From NCBI RefSeq assembly GCF_036417845.1, contig NC_090020.1, positions 43,446,425 through 43,510,424 on the forward strand: a DNA stretch of 64,000 nt. The letters run 5' to 3'. The notes beneath the pieces were generated by a model. That model was not told where the DNA came from and did not search any database. It worked only from the letters and a program-made list of their open reading frames with translations. The stretch comes from Apteryx mantelli. Taxonomy: Eukaryota; Chordata; Aves; Apterygiformes; Apterygidae. The position numbers and the translations under genes were made by a program. How positions within the stretch are numbered: the stretch's first letter is position 1; each line of letters starts with the position of its first letter. This document shows positions 1-13,335 of this stretch, piece after piece.

Positions 1-1633
1 TTGCTCAGGCAATGAGTAATTTCTCAAAAGAATATTATGGGAAATATCCCAAACAAACTTGCTGGACCAAATGCAGCTATACAGGACTCTACTTCTGAAT
101 AGAGACAACTACATATTGCAGTTGCTGCAAAGAAGCACTTTGATTATTTTTATTTCTCAAACTGGGAATATTTTCAAAGTTTAGATAACAAAATTGTTGA
201 ATTTATATAAAAAGAAAATGAGCTAAATCCCTGCCAGCACATTCCTTTTGTTATACTAATTAATCATTCTTCTCCTTCACTCACATAATAGATCCTTCAG
301 TTGCATAAACATATTTTATTGTATCATAAAATGGCAATCTGGGTTCAAATATCTTACTGGTTTCTTGGTGTGGGTAGTATGTAGCAGAAACAGTGAAGCT
401 TGGAGTACTTCCCAAGAATTATCTCAGTACTCTCCCAAATTCATTGTGTCATTTCTAAACAAAGTGGTGTGATCATAATAGGCAGGAACTGAAGACTTCA
501 CCATGGGGAATGGTGACTTCATTTTCATATCAGGCCTGTCCCTCTGAAACTGGGACCAAGCTGACTGTTGCCCAACAACTGTGTTTACTGTTATTTTCTT
601 CTCTGTTGCCATGCTATAACCATCACTACCACCACAGAGGGGTGTATTACACAGGTTCCCAATTATCCCAGCGCCCCATAGCTCATTCGCCCTAGACCAG
701 TTACTACAGCAGCACAGGGAAGACAGGGCCAAGCTAAAAAGTTCATCTAGAAGATGTTGACCACTTACACAGCTGTCACTTTTCCTTGCTTGTGCTCTCA
801 TTAGAGCATTGCTTATACACCCAGTGTTGAGAGGCAACTTGAAATCTTCATCATCCCGGTTTCTGCCCAGCATTCGTGAGATAACGACACTTGCCAGCAG
901 GCTGAGGCAACCAAAGACCTCAGGAACCAAAAAGAACCTGTTTCCTCACCTACCACCAAACCAGCCATAGAAATGGTGTCTAGTCGCAAGCCAAACTCTC
1001 GCATGTGGTGACCTGAGGATACCCATTTGCCATGCCAGCACTTGCCAGCACTGTGACTGTTCTGCCAGATAACGAAGCTTTCCTGAAATGAGCAGAATGG
1101 GGAAGAAGTACCGTGGCAGGAACCGAGTGATTAATTTGGAAGTGGAAAGAAGTATGGAATGAAGGCACTGTTAAGTGTGAATTTGATGGGTGAAAGGAAG
1201 ATCTCCAAGTATCTCTACCTGAGGACTGTCATACATATTGCCAGTTGAGACAGCACAGGTTTCTGAGAAGCCCTTGTAAAAAATTTTAGCATGGCACTGC
1301 TGTAAGTATACATCCATTATTACTTTTCTGCCAGCTGAACTAGGAATGGGTTTTATGACACCTCTAGAAAGTGATACCCACATCTTTCTGCACACACCTG
1401 ATTAGTTAAAGGAAAAAATAGTGAGTGTGAATATGTACAGCTAAAACTGCAAGCATTTAAACATTCTCCTATTTTGTATTGTAAATATTGTCAGCAAAGC
1501 ACTTTTGTTTCCAGTTGCAAAAGAAAGAGGCAGACAAGCAGCATGACAACATTTCTGGAATTTTTAAGTTAAAAACAAGAATTCCAGGAATAGATCCAAA
1601 CAATCAGAAAACTGGAACAATAGATTCCCAATG

Positions 1634-1667
1634 AAAAAAAAAAAAGAGAGAGAGAGAGAGAGAGAGG
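1634..1667. repeat. A-run followed by (GA)n microsatellite
   Basis: Twelve A residues run straight into an uninterrupted GA dinucleotide repeat of about 11 units. Confidence 0.95.
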
Positions 1668-1743
1668 GGAAATTCTAAGCATCTGCTCACTTATTTACAT
1701 TACATGTTTTAAATATTTGTAGAAAGACTGTTGCCTCAAAACC

Positions 1744-1760
1744 AAAAAAAAAAAAAAAAA
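1744..1760. repeat. A17 homopolymer
   Basis: Uninterrupted run of 17 A. Confidence 0.95.
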
Positions 1761-3790
1761 GAAATTAGTAAAGGTCTAATGTTGCATCCTTTAAGCTAAA
1801 AACTTTATGTAATACACTTCTTTCTAAAATACCTAGAAAAATCTTTGTGGTTGTTTCCAAAACTGTCTTACCTTTTCTCCTTTGTCCAAAATTGAATTGC
1901 TGTAATAAAATCACTGCAGAATCAAAACATACCCACAAAGAGCTAACTAAGCATCATATCATACAGAAAGCACCACCTTTGCCAATAGCTTCAGAAATCA
2001 GATCTTGACCACTCAGTCCACAACAACCATCTGGTGAAATCAAGAGAAGCTGTGCAAGCAGAGAGCTTGCTGCATTCCAGCAATATATGCAAGCAGCAAA
2101 ACAGATTAGAAGCAGCAAAGTAATACAAGTGGCTTATATTTGGCATTCTGATACTGCAGCTTTTTCTTCTATTATTTTACTTGTTTCTTTGCTTACTATC
2201 CAAAAGCCTTCATAACTGAAACAGCATCCTGAAGGTTGAATCCTTAACTCTTGTCAACTGTAGACAAAAAAATTTTGTATGTGCAACTGCTAGCACAGCT
2301 ACCCAGGCAAACCTTCCTACATAGCATAGGTAAAAAAAGAAAAAATATATATATATGTTCAGCAACAGATAGGAAACTTTAGTTTCAGTGAAGAATACAA
2401 AAAATAATACAGTGCATTAAGAAAGAAGCACAATGAAGTAAAGCATTTCAAAAGTACTGAACTGTATCCTTTCAAAATTATTTTTATTTTGAAATGTATT
2501 TGGAATAATTCATATTTTAATTTTAAACTGTTATTTTGGTTTGTATTATCTTTTTCAATATCAGTTAAGAAACAATTAACAATCAACTATCTATCATTTA
2601 CTAACCTCAACAATTACTGTTTCATATACCTGTTACTAAAATACCTATTACAATTCTAATTACAAAAGTAACTATGAACAAATATACTATAAATAATAAT
2701 TTAAGGAATAAAAGCATATCTAAAAAGATCTAAATTCAATGCGAAGCATTTAAATTTCAGTAAAGCACTTCAACTAAAGTGAAACGAAAGCCATGTAGAA
2801 ATGGTGGAATTGTTCATGAAGCGGGTGTGCTGTTTCAGCCAGCTCTACCCTCGCTGGGGATGTGATTTATCCAGGCAAGTATGTTACCGCATGACTTTTG
2901 CCACATTAGCAAACCTTCGACTCCACGTTATAAGAGAGGGTGCAATTTCATCTTCCAGTGTCTCTGGCAGCAATGCTGGTTTAAGAGATTCCCGTCCTCC
3001 CTCTGCCTCGACTATTTATTCCTGCCTCTGTGCAGCTGTTCCCACCTCCTGTGCTGAGCTGATGTTACCGCCTGCGAGAGGAATGGGAAGGATAATGTTC
3101 AAAACCCCCCACTGCTGCAAAGAAATGGAGGAAGGAGGAAGAAGGGAAGCAAAGAAATGGTGAGGTGTTGATTGTGCCCCTTGCACTCATATTGAATGAA
3201 TTACTCGCTTCTCTGAAGCCGATGCAAGTACTGCCGATGCCAGCACAGTATCACTGAGTGCCCATGAGTCACGCGGCTTTTCCCACTTCAAATCCAGGAG
3301 ACTGTCTGAGGGCTGACAAGCAGGAGCTAGCTCAGGGTTAGCATTACAAATTTGGATTCTTAGTAAGAATAGCAGGACAAAGCCAAACTAGTGCAAATGA
3401 TATGACTTAGACTCCTAGACCTTGTGCTTAGACTCTGCTGCGTTGGGATGAATGACTTGCATGGAGGTTGCACCCACTTTTTCTAGGCAGCATTGGCTGA
3501 AGAATGCACTTCACTGTGACAATAACATTATAACAAAGAATCCACCTTCAGAGATCAGAAAGGAACCGAACCATCTTATTCTCAGCCACATCAATATTGC
3601 TATTTATCCTGAGCCCAGAAAGCACAAGACACAACAAGAGCAGAGTCGCGTGGCTGAAGCACAAGGCACAGCCTAGAAACTTGGGATCTTTATCAGTTCT
3701 ACCTCCAAGCTGCAGCAGCATCCCACCAAGTAACATCTCTGTGGCTGTGTTTTAGGCATTCTCATCCATTTTTCACTGTCTCAGAAGCAG

Positions 3791-3865
3791 TTGTGAGGTT
3801 TAATTGTAAAATGCTTTGAGATCTGTGGCTGGGAAGCACTATAGGAATTCTGCATAAATAATGAT
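3791..3865 (+). mobile_element. Ancient LINE/SINE-type 3' tail
   Basis: TTGTGAGGTTTAATTGTAAA followed by ATGCTTTGAGATCTGTGGCT and GCACTATAGGAATTCTGCAT resembles the old vertebrate repeat tail of the form TTGTAAAGCGCTTTGAGATC...GCGCTATA. That tail belongs to L2/L3-type LINEs and the SINEs they mobilise. The family is assigned from memory. It is old by its divergence. Confidence 0.5.
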
Positions 3866-6800
3866 TGATTCTTAACTTGCTGAGTGCTGTTATAGAGCTT
3901 ACAATGAATATTTCATGTCAGAGAGGCTTATATAGTCCTAAGATTTTTAATGCAAAGGTAATAAGCTTAGAAAGCATTACGCAGAATCTTTCTCAACTAA
4001 AGAAACATGTTAACATTTTAACTCAAAGTTTGGTGCAATAAGTAGGTGTTTATTTTATTTTTCAATTCAAGTCACTGTAAGATGAAAAACTTTATGCTGA
4101 TACAGAGTTAATAAAGAATGGAAAATGTAAACCTCTGCCTGTGAAAAAATGTAAAGGATTTCTGGAATGGTTGGGAGGACTTCTGTGCAATGTATGGGTC
4201 ATAGAAAGCTTCTGCTTTTGATCAAGAGACAGGATATGCTGCAATGGCCATGGAGTGTTTGCCAGCATGTGGTACAAAAACAGCAGTCAGCAGAGAGTCA
4301 TAACCTTAGTTCTGGCTTTACCATGTGTTTGGAGACACCTGGCCACAGATCTATTCCCTTTATCATTTCACATCTTGCCTGTTTAACATAGAGAGCTTTA
4401 CCCTAGTTTCAGATATACTCAAAGAAACCAGCAGTAATTCAAACCACTCAGAAAGTTAACACAGCCTGACGTGCAATAGGAGCATCAGAAAAGCCCCACA
4501 CTGGCTCTCTACATGCTAACTCAGTGTTGCTTAAAATGTGGCTCACAGGAGAGATGTGAGGATTTAGAAAAGCCCTAAAAATTGTTCCATTCAGATGGCT
4601 GAAATAATCAGATTCATTCAGTTGTAACACCAGGAAAGATCAGAGGTCCCTTTGGGTTCAGTGAGTCTGCAGAGAATCTGTCTGGCTGGAACAGGTGAGA
4701 ATAACATCCTGGTCAGAAGTACCAAGAGGTTTCCCAGACAGGAAAGCGCAGGAATAGATACAGTCTTGGTGAGAAACTTTAGGCCAAGATTTATGCTCTG
4801 TTATTATTATTCAGTAACCAGTAAAGCCAAATCCCATAAAACATGTACAGTTACATGGCATGCTGTATTTTGCAAGCCAGCAACTCTTTTCTATGCTTCT
4901 GATGTCATGGAAAAGCAGAAGTACAGTTTGAGGGGGTAACAGCATGCTCCAGATCCCATAAACGCTGAGAAACAGCAACAGGTTTTTGTTCTGAATTACC
5001 CTTTTAGGCTTCCTGTACTTCACCTGTCTCTTTGTGTCTCCTCTCATGAGCTCCTTTTCATCTCCTCTTTCCCTCATGGCATGTCTACCTTTCCCTTGCA
5101 CTTTCTAAGGGATTACTGAAGTTGAATCCTACTGAAGGCTGGAGAAGGCAGGGAAGAGAAACGCTCAAACGGCCAGGTAGCACAGATCCACAGGATGAGG
5201 AGCAGACTGGTAATTTGTCATGCACCTATGACAAAACCAGTAAGAGCCCTTATAAAGGAAAAAAAAAAAAAAACATAATGTCTTATGGTAAAATTACCCA
5301 GCTCTGAAGAGCAGCTTATGACTCTGCCAGGCAAGCAGCTGCCCCTCTCCAGCAGGGATGGCAGGATGACCAGCAGCGGCACCAACTGTTAGCAAGGTTG
5401 CCAAAATGGCACAATGGACATGGATAACACACCCCTTTGCCAGATAGGAAATATTTGGTCCAAAAGGAAACAGAAGGATAGAAAATAGGTTTTCAGAGTT
5501 TTAGAACACGTTACCAGAATTTTTCACCTGGTCAGAGTAGTAGATTTTTCACCAGCCTTATTCACAGAGTGAATTAACCATTTTATTTGAAATTTTATTT
5601 GAAATTTTCCAAAATAAGCAGCAAGATGTGACAGATATCTGTTACTGAAAATTCCAGCTCAGCTGACTGAAACTGGGAAAAATTGTAAGCAATTCATTTG
5701 TCTAAGGGGAAGAGTCAGTGCTCTCTAGTTTTTTATACTATAACAGGGTTACTACAGTTCGGATTATAGAGTATATCTGTGTCTTGTGATTTTGGTCACA
5801 ACACAAACCACTCATTCCTCATACACCATGTTTATGACATTGGTAGAAATCCAATGTCCCTAGAAGGACAGCGCACATACTCTTCCACATTATTTGAATT
5901 ATTTTGATGGCATGGGTCTATTGACTAAATCTGTCCTGGACCAGTGATTAGCCTGAATCAGAAGCATATTTTATCTGTAAGTGCTTTAACAGTAACTGGA
6001 ACAAACATTTTGTGAGCTGTAAGAAATGCTTATGTAGTTCTGAATTTTTCAAGTTAGTTATTTGTTTCCATTGTATTTACTTGTACTGAATAGCTTATAC
6101 TTTTGGATCCAGTTAAAAAAGCCACTTTTTAAGTATGCAGTCTTGTTTCTTGAGACTTAAATATAAATGCTATAGCCACAAGAAGAAAGTTCTCCCAGTG
6201 TGATCAACATTAAAAGACCTCTTGGGCATAATCAGATTACACCAGTTACAGGGATGTGGTTTATATAAGACATAGGAATCATATTTTAAATCCCAGCAGC
6301 AAGCAGAAGAAAGGACATCAGATAAACCATTTTCTTATGTGAGGTTTCCATAATGACAGCAAAAAGGGAAAATGACATGAGAATGAGTGGAAATATACTC
6401 ATACAAGAAGGATTTGGATCAGTATCTACATACAGATTAAAACAATTTTTTCCTCAATAGATGAAGGTGTCTGGACAATAACTTATCCAACATGGTGATA
6501 ACATCACAAAACCCATAAACACAATCTCCTAAGTCTGTTGGTCTATGTATTCATTTGAAAATAATCCATTCATTCCATAGACTGGAGTTGGCGTGGTTGA
6601 GCTGTGGAATAACACCGCCCTCTTAGTTCAGTGACAAATAAAACTTTCAAAAGCCTGAACACATTTATCCGATCCCAAATAGTAACCCATCTAGGAAGTC
6701 AGAGATATCTTTGATTGCTCTGTTAAAGGGGACAACCATTTCAAGAAAAGTATCTGCACAGTGTGACTCAGATTCTACTCCTTTAAAACCATGTAATTAG

Positions 6801-9800
6801 GACGATGGAACTAAGAGCAGATACTAAACCCATTTGCAAATATCTCCTCCAGCTCAGTGACACAGGAGGGGAGCCTTTTGGCTTTTATGCTAAACCTCAC
6901 ACCCACTAGATTATCTAACTAGTAGATTACTCATTTTATTTTCTCTATCTGGATTTTTATATCACAACCATTATACACCATCAGAATGTCTCAAATAGCT
7001 TGCACTATACCTAGCAACACTAAATTGCAGGTACTGTTATTAGTTATATTCTCAGCATACCTTTACAAGGAAGAAGGCTTTTTCAGTCCTCCCTTCTTCT
7101 CATTTTGAACTTGTTGATCCATTTCAGCCAATACGACAAAATCAGAAATCTCAAAGATAATTAATTACGCATTTGCTAAGGAGCTACAGAGAGGGAAAAA
7201 AAACCACCCTACTGCTGTTCTTACTGAAGGCAAGGCTAGAGACACAGCTATTACTGAATTGGAAATGCTGCCAGCCCAGGAAGGTCTCAACTTACTGAGA
7301 TGCAAGTGTCTTGGGAAGCTGGAAAGGAAACGGGCTTCTTGCAGGGAGAGGTATTGGGTGACAGAGGATACAAAGCTGGAGGAAATCAGGCTTCATTAGT
7401 TCCACTGCTCATGGAACAACTTTCCTCTCTTCTATTTGATTCACCATGTCTCAGCAAGTATGTGGAAAGCAAGTATTTTAATAGTGTACAAATATTTTAG
7501 GAAGTGTACTCTAATATGGTTTCTCTTTTTCTTGGTGTGATGTGCTGGATGTAGCTGTCATGGGATACTGCTGTTCAAATGTAATACTCAGCTAGGTAAT
7601 TTCTCCCTTTTTGCAGTCACAATTGCCAAACAGCTGGGCAAAGGACCAAATCCTGAGGCAGGACGCTTACTCAACCCTGAAAAGCTCCAAGTCAGTGGGA
7701 GTTTCAAGGTACTCAGCACCTTCCAGGATCACATATTTCAGTAACACGTATGTTGGCATCTTGTTATTGAGTGGTTTACACAGGTGTCCCTGACCACAGC
7801 AAGTTATGTTCAGAAAGACACATCCACCCAGATATTGGCTGCTGGGCTTTTGTTAATACTTAACCTGTGTTTCTTTCCTCAACATCTCTAGTGATTCTCC
7901 CCCTCAGCATTGCCTTGTTTTGGAAGGCTTGACTCTCAGAGGCCTAGTTCTCCAGATCCACTGGCAAAGAAGCTGGGCTGGGACTTCCAGGCAGCAGGAA
8001 GGCACTCCATTCATTTTTTCTTGTTTTAAATCTCGTTCAGCATTTTGTTCTCCTAAACTCTAGAAGCCGACTCAGATAAGCAGGTACATGGAGATGCACA
8101 ACTCCTGATCTTAAGGCAGAGGCGCTTGCCAATACATTCTTCTACAACTGGGCAGACACCAGTTCTGCCTCTGCTCTAGGTAGAAATTTTTTGTGTGTGA
8201 AGAGATAGCTTCAATTTAGACTGCTTCTCTAAGGACCTTTCTGTTTGGAGACAGAGACTGCTGCCTACAAAACTTTCTGGCTGCTTTGGTCAAGCCTCTT
8301 TGGACAAGGTTTGGGAGCACTTCTGCCTTCCATGGCCTCAATCCCCTTACCTGGCTTTGCTGCCATATTATGACTCCTCCAACAAAATTCATTGCTGCCA
8401 GAAAGCTCTGATCTCATTACACTAACAGCACAAAGCTTTCCTATGGGTTGTATACTGGAGGAACATTTGGCCTTCCATTTGTATTACCATTATTAATGGT
8501 AAATAGCACTATCCATTATTAATCAATAAAAGAATTACCATCTAACCAAGGAAATGCACTAGGAATGTCTTATGTACAAGCAACCCTATAAATCAAATGC
8601 AAGGTGACAATTCAGTCAAAACCATTCATAAAACCAAAACAAATCAAACATCATCATGTGGGAAAGGTTGTGGGACCTTCCTTGGCAAAGGCAGCTGTTG
8701 CTGGGTCTTCTTTTAGTAATGAGCAGAGAACAGCTGCAAGTCTGTTCAAAAGGGTGAAAGAACATTAAAAGCAGAGATGCTAAGCTACTTTATGAACCTG
8801 GGCATACAGCAATAGTAGTTAGGTGCTCACAAGCATTTCAAAAAATACGACCTTAGAGCCCCTCTTGTTTTTGCACAAACAGCCATATTTTAAAACACTT
8901 AGGAACGTTATGATTTGTGGTTTGATACAGTCTGTGGTTTTAAAACCATGCTGAGTTTGTTGTTGTTGAGGTTACCTTGGAGAGATGGTCAGGTTTGTTT
9001 TGGTCATTCTTTGCCAGTCTTTGTTAATATGTGCACTCTTTGGAGCGGTTTGTGCAAACTGCAACATCCCAAGAGCCTTCCAGAATTACATGGGTCCCAG
9101 AAGATTTGGACTGTCCAGAGTATGAAAAGGCATTGAGCAACACTGGCACATTTGATTCCAGGGTTCAGACCCCCATCCTACTTTCAAGACCCTTCCTGAG
9201 ACTTGGATAGCCCCTTAGTCCAGTTATATAAATACAGAGTTAAATGAAGCCTGACGTTTTGTTTAGGACTCACAGCAAGGTCTAACTTTCAATTTCCATC
9301 GTTCCCATCACAACAGGAGACTCTGAAGTGCAAGGATTTCAAGGACACTGCTTGGATCAGTCCTGCTCTCAGCCTCAGCAATATCAGCTGCAGGTTTTAT
9401 GGTGCTCTTCTGAACGTGCAGCTATTGAAGAGGCACTTTCAGCTCCCACTGATTCTGCATGCAATGCTGAAGGTCTGGCACTGCTGAAAGTTCAACTCTG
9501 TTTTTTATTAGAACGAGCCTGATTTTTGGAATCCACATTCTTCGCGGTTAGTCCTCTGGTCTCCAGGTTTCCTGACACCATCGGTTCCTGCTACAGAACA
9601 TAAAGGAAGGCAAATCTGCAGCTGGTATAATTTGGCAAAGTCAATGAAGAGTCTGGCATGTAACCTCTCCCCCTACAGCCATCATAAACTAAATGAAGGG
9701 TTAGAAGGATATAGAGGAGGATAAAAGTGTTACATAAACAAATCATGGCATCCATAAGGACAAGCATCCTTCTGTATAGCATGAGTTGTCACCTGAAATA

Positions 9801-12800
9801 AAGACTCCTCTCTTTTGAAAATATTTAATTTTTGCTATTGCATTATCCAGAAGACAAAACAGCTCCACTTGTATTAGTTTGAGATGTTACCTACAGAAAC
9901 AATAATCTTTGCTACAGTGGTTTTAATACAAGATAGATGAATGTGATGGATGTTGTACATTTTCAACTGGAGGAAAACACATGCAAGTTAAGTGGAGGTC
10001 AAATTTCTTGTGGTTGAACCCATGAAGTAAATACAGAACATATTTTGTTTGTTTAGATTTTGGGGGAACAAACTGTTTTTATAGTAGTGTAGTCATATTA
10101 CACTAACGCACTGTAATGTACTGCATTTCAAAATCACATAATTATAAAACAGAGAATGTACTAACATCCAATTAGACTCAATCATGAAAACTGGAAACAA
10201 TTCTGAAAAATAAAACTCTTGAAAGAAATCACTTTTATTTTCTAAATCACAACATACAAATGAGGAAAAAAACTGCTTTGAATGCTGATGTAAGACTTCA
10301 TATCACTAGGATCTAATAGGGAAAAGCAGTTGTTCATGCATGAGTTTCTAATGAGTCTCATTCAGACTGGTGATTTGAAATGGCTGCATTTGAAATATCC
10401 TTTCTTGCTAAACCTCGCTAGCCTCCTCCTGCTCCGGGTCTAAATAACACAATTGCCTTAACTCTCATACCTGCGTTACATTAGAAGAATGTATCATAAA
10501 AATAAAGATCGTACATCATATTGAATATGACTGTTTAAGGCTTTTTTGGACTTATAAGGCTAGTATTTCATAACTGTTACTAGTAAAACTAAAGACAATG
10601 GTATCTTAAGGCAATTACGGTTCAGAAATGGTTAGCAGGAGAGTGTGGAAACAGATTTCCTGTTCTGAAAACTTTTCAAACTTAAAAATTGTTTCCTATA
10701 GGGAGAAAAACAAGATTCTTCAAATTTTCCTGCCAAGAAACAGCAAATGAGAAGCTCAGAGCAGGCAACAACCCTGTGCATAAGGGAGTCTCCTCTGACA
10801 GGGCAGGAATTTGGTTCCTGGTTCTTTCCCATACCAGCTGACTATCATTATCACGAGGGTATAAATACTGTAAAGTAGCTCTTTCTGGCTGATTCTAGCT
10901 GGATGCAGCACCTCTGTACAGCTAATCAAAAAAATGACTTGATTCCAGGGTATCAGCACTCCACATAGAGGTGCTGCTTTGGGAGCTTCTTTAGCTTTAA
11001 GCAAAAATTGCATCCAGTGAACACGTTCAGCAAAAGTCCTGTCAACTCTGATCTACTCATTAAAAGTTGTAGTTGCAACTAATCATCATTTTCCAAAATC
11101 CTTATGTTGCAAAATTCCTAACCTGCTGTATCTATGCCTCACTCCCAAGATCAGCAGACTACTTTGTTTTGACTCATAAATGGTTGCATTTCGGAAATTT
11201 AGATGTGGTAGGGAATTCCAAATTTTTAAATAAACAACAAAGTTGAGAGTGGAAATGCTAGCCTCTGTTTATGATCCACTGGAACAAAAGATACATCTTC
11301 AAGGTATCTAAAAAAGGAAGAAGGTTAACTTATGAGTTTTAAGGATACAAATAAACACAGTGTGTTTCTAATTTTATCAGTGAGTCACAGTAGAGTGCAA
11401 ATTAATAGGATATAGGATTAATAGGATTTTTGTCTCTGCCTGAAGTCGGTCAGCCTCTTTCTTTCAAAGCTGGGTAGAGTATTCCAATGTAGCCCAACCT
11501 CATGTATATGCTGAGCAGGACTTCCACACTTGTGCAAAAGCTCCTGAAAAAAATGCTGTGCTTTTCCATCCCAAAGTGCCTCCCACTTAACTGAGCAGTG
11601 GAGCTGAAAAGGGCTATATAAGTGTATTGAGGATGACCCAAAAGCCTCCCAATAACGCCTACTCAGACCACCACAAACTCAAAAAACAGATGAAAACTAA
11701 AAAACATACTTTAAAAAAGTCTGTTTTTCAAGGATCACAATAAAAGAAATAGAAACATGAAATTATTTAAACAAAACCCAAACTTCAAAATAGGGATCCA
11801 AGTATTATGGTCTTGACAATCTCTTATGAAACAACCTTTTGCAGGTGTTTACTGCTATTATTTCCTCATTATGGGTGTACCACTTTTCCTATCAGAAGTA
11901 CACTTTAAAGAGCTATTGAACTATATCTCTAACTTCCTGGGTGTTTAATTTTGTAAGTTTCTGTTCATTAGGAAAACACAGGAAAAAGAAGAGAAGTTTT
12001 CTAAGTTGGAAATTTCTTGTAGGTATCTGGGTTTTTTTGGTTTTTTGTTTTTTTTTGTTTTTTTAACTCCAGAGATACCGTGGTAAATGCTGTTTAATTA
12101 TCACAGTTGTGATTATTGCATCAATTGCCATCTAATGGTTGACCGTGCGTATGCTGCACAGTCATCTTGACTAACCTGCCATACAAATAAGGCTACGGTT
12201 TATTCAGCTTAGACAAAGTACACTTTCATGGTTAGGAAAAGAGCTTAGAGAAATAGTAAGAAAAGACTTAGTTACACTTTTATTGATTTCCTGAGGCTAC
12301 TCCTGCATAGCATTTTAGAAATTTCACAAGCTCACAAACTTCCATTAGATCTTTGATCCCATTTTCCTCAGCAGGCACCAGGAATAACCACTTGATCCCT
12401 TCCTTAGTTCACATTCCTCTCTCTGCTAGTCCCTCTACCCAAACAATTCCATAAGCAGAAGGGCACACCCCTTAAGCATAACTTGCAATACCATTTAACT
12501 ATATGTTGATATTAAAGCAATGCGTTAATAAAAACAGCACAGTCATGACATTCTCACTCCAAAACAAAAAGATTTTATGGCCTTCATTTGGACCTGTACA
12601 ATTTGCCAAATATACTTGCATAACTTATGCAAATTCTCTACCCTGAATAAAATTGGTTTTTTTCTGGAGCAATTACTATGTTCACAAAACAGGTGTGATG
12701 CATTTTTGGTATTAACATTTCTTTTATGCCGGAAAAGTGCGTCCACCTGCAGAAGACATTTCAGACCATTCTGAAGAAAAAAGTTCCCCCACAGTCCTCC

Positions 12801-12944
12801 CCAGTGGTTTTATATGACCTACACCATCAAATCAGTCAAACAGGTCTTCAAGAAACTCACAGCCCTTCCTGATTTTCTTATCTGGCAGTCCTCCAGCAAA
12901 ACCCCACCTGGTGCAGCAGGAGTCTCCCAGTAGCATCTTGATTC

Positions 12945-13335
12945 TTACCTTCCCATCCTATATTCACCAGTCACCTTCCCGTTTTTCCTTCAGACGTTTC
13001 TTCGTATGCCCTCTGTGTACTTGTCCTCCTTCCCATAACTTTCTCCACCCTCTCCATCTCTCAAACTCTCCTCTTCCCACACTCCCCTCAAATCCTATTC
13101 TTTCCTTCCAGGAGACTCTATTTTTCAGTTTCTACTCCCATCCCAAAGTTTTCTCATTCTTTCGTTTGAATCCATGAGATTCTAACACTGTCTTTGTCAA
13201 AAACTGCTTCTTGCCCATTTTGCATGGCCACCCCAAAATCCATCTTCTTTTCTCAACATAGCTCTCATAGCTTCTTCCTTCTTTCCACCTCCACCCTCTT
13301 TCCATCACCATCACAATTGTTTCATCCACAACTGG
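12945..13335. repeat. Pyrimidine-rich stretch
   Basis: About 390 bp in which C and T make up the large majority of plus-strand bases, with many CCT, TCC and CTT words but no regular period. Open frames of Ser/Pro/Phe-rich composition here come from this bias and are not genes. Confidence 0.6.
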
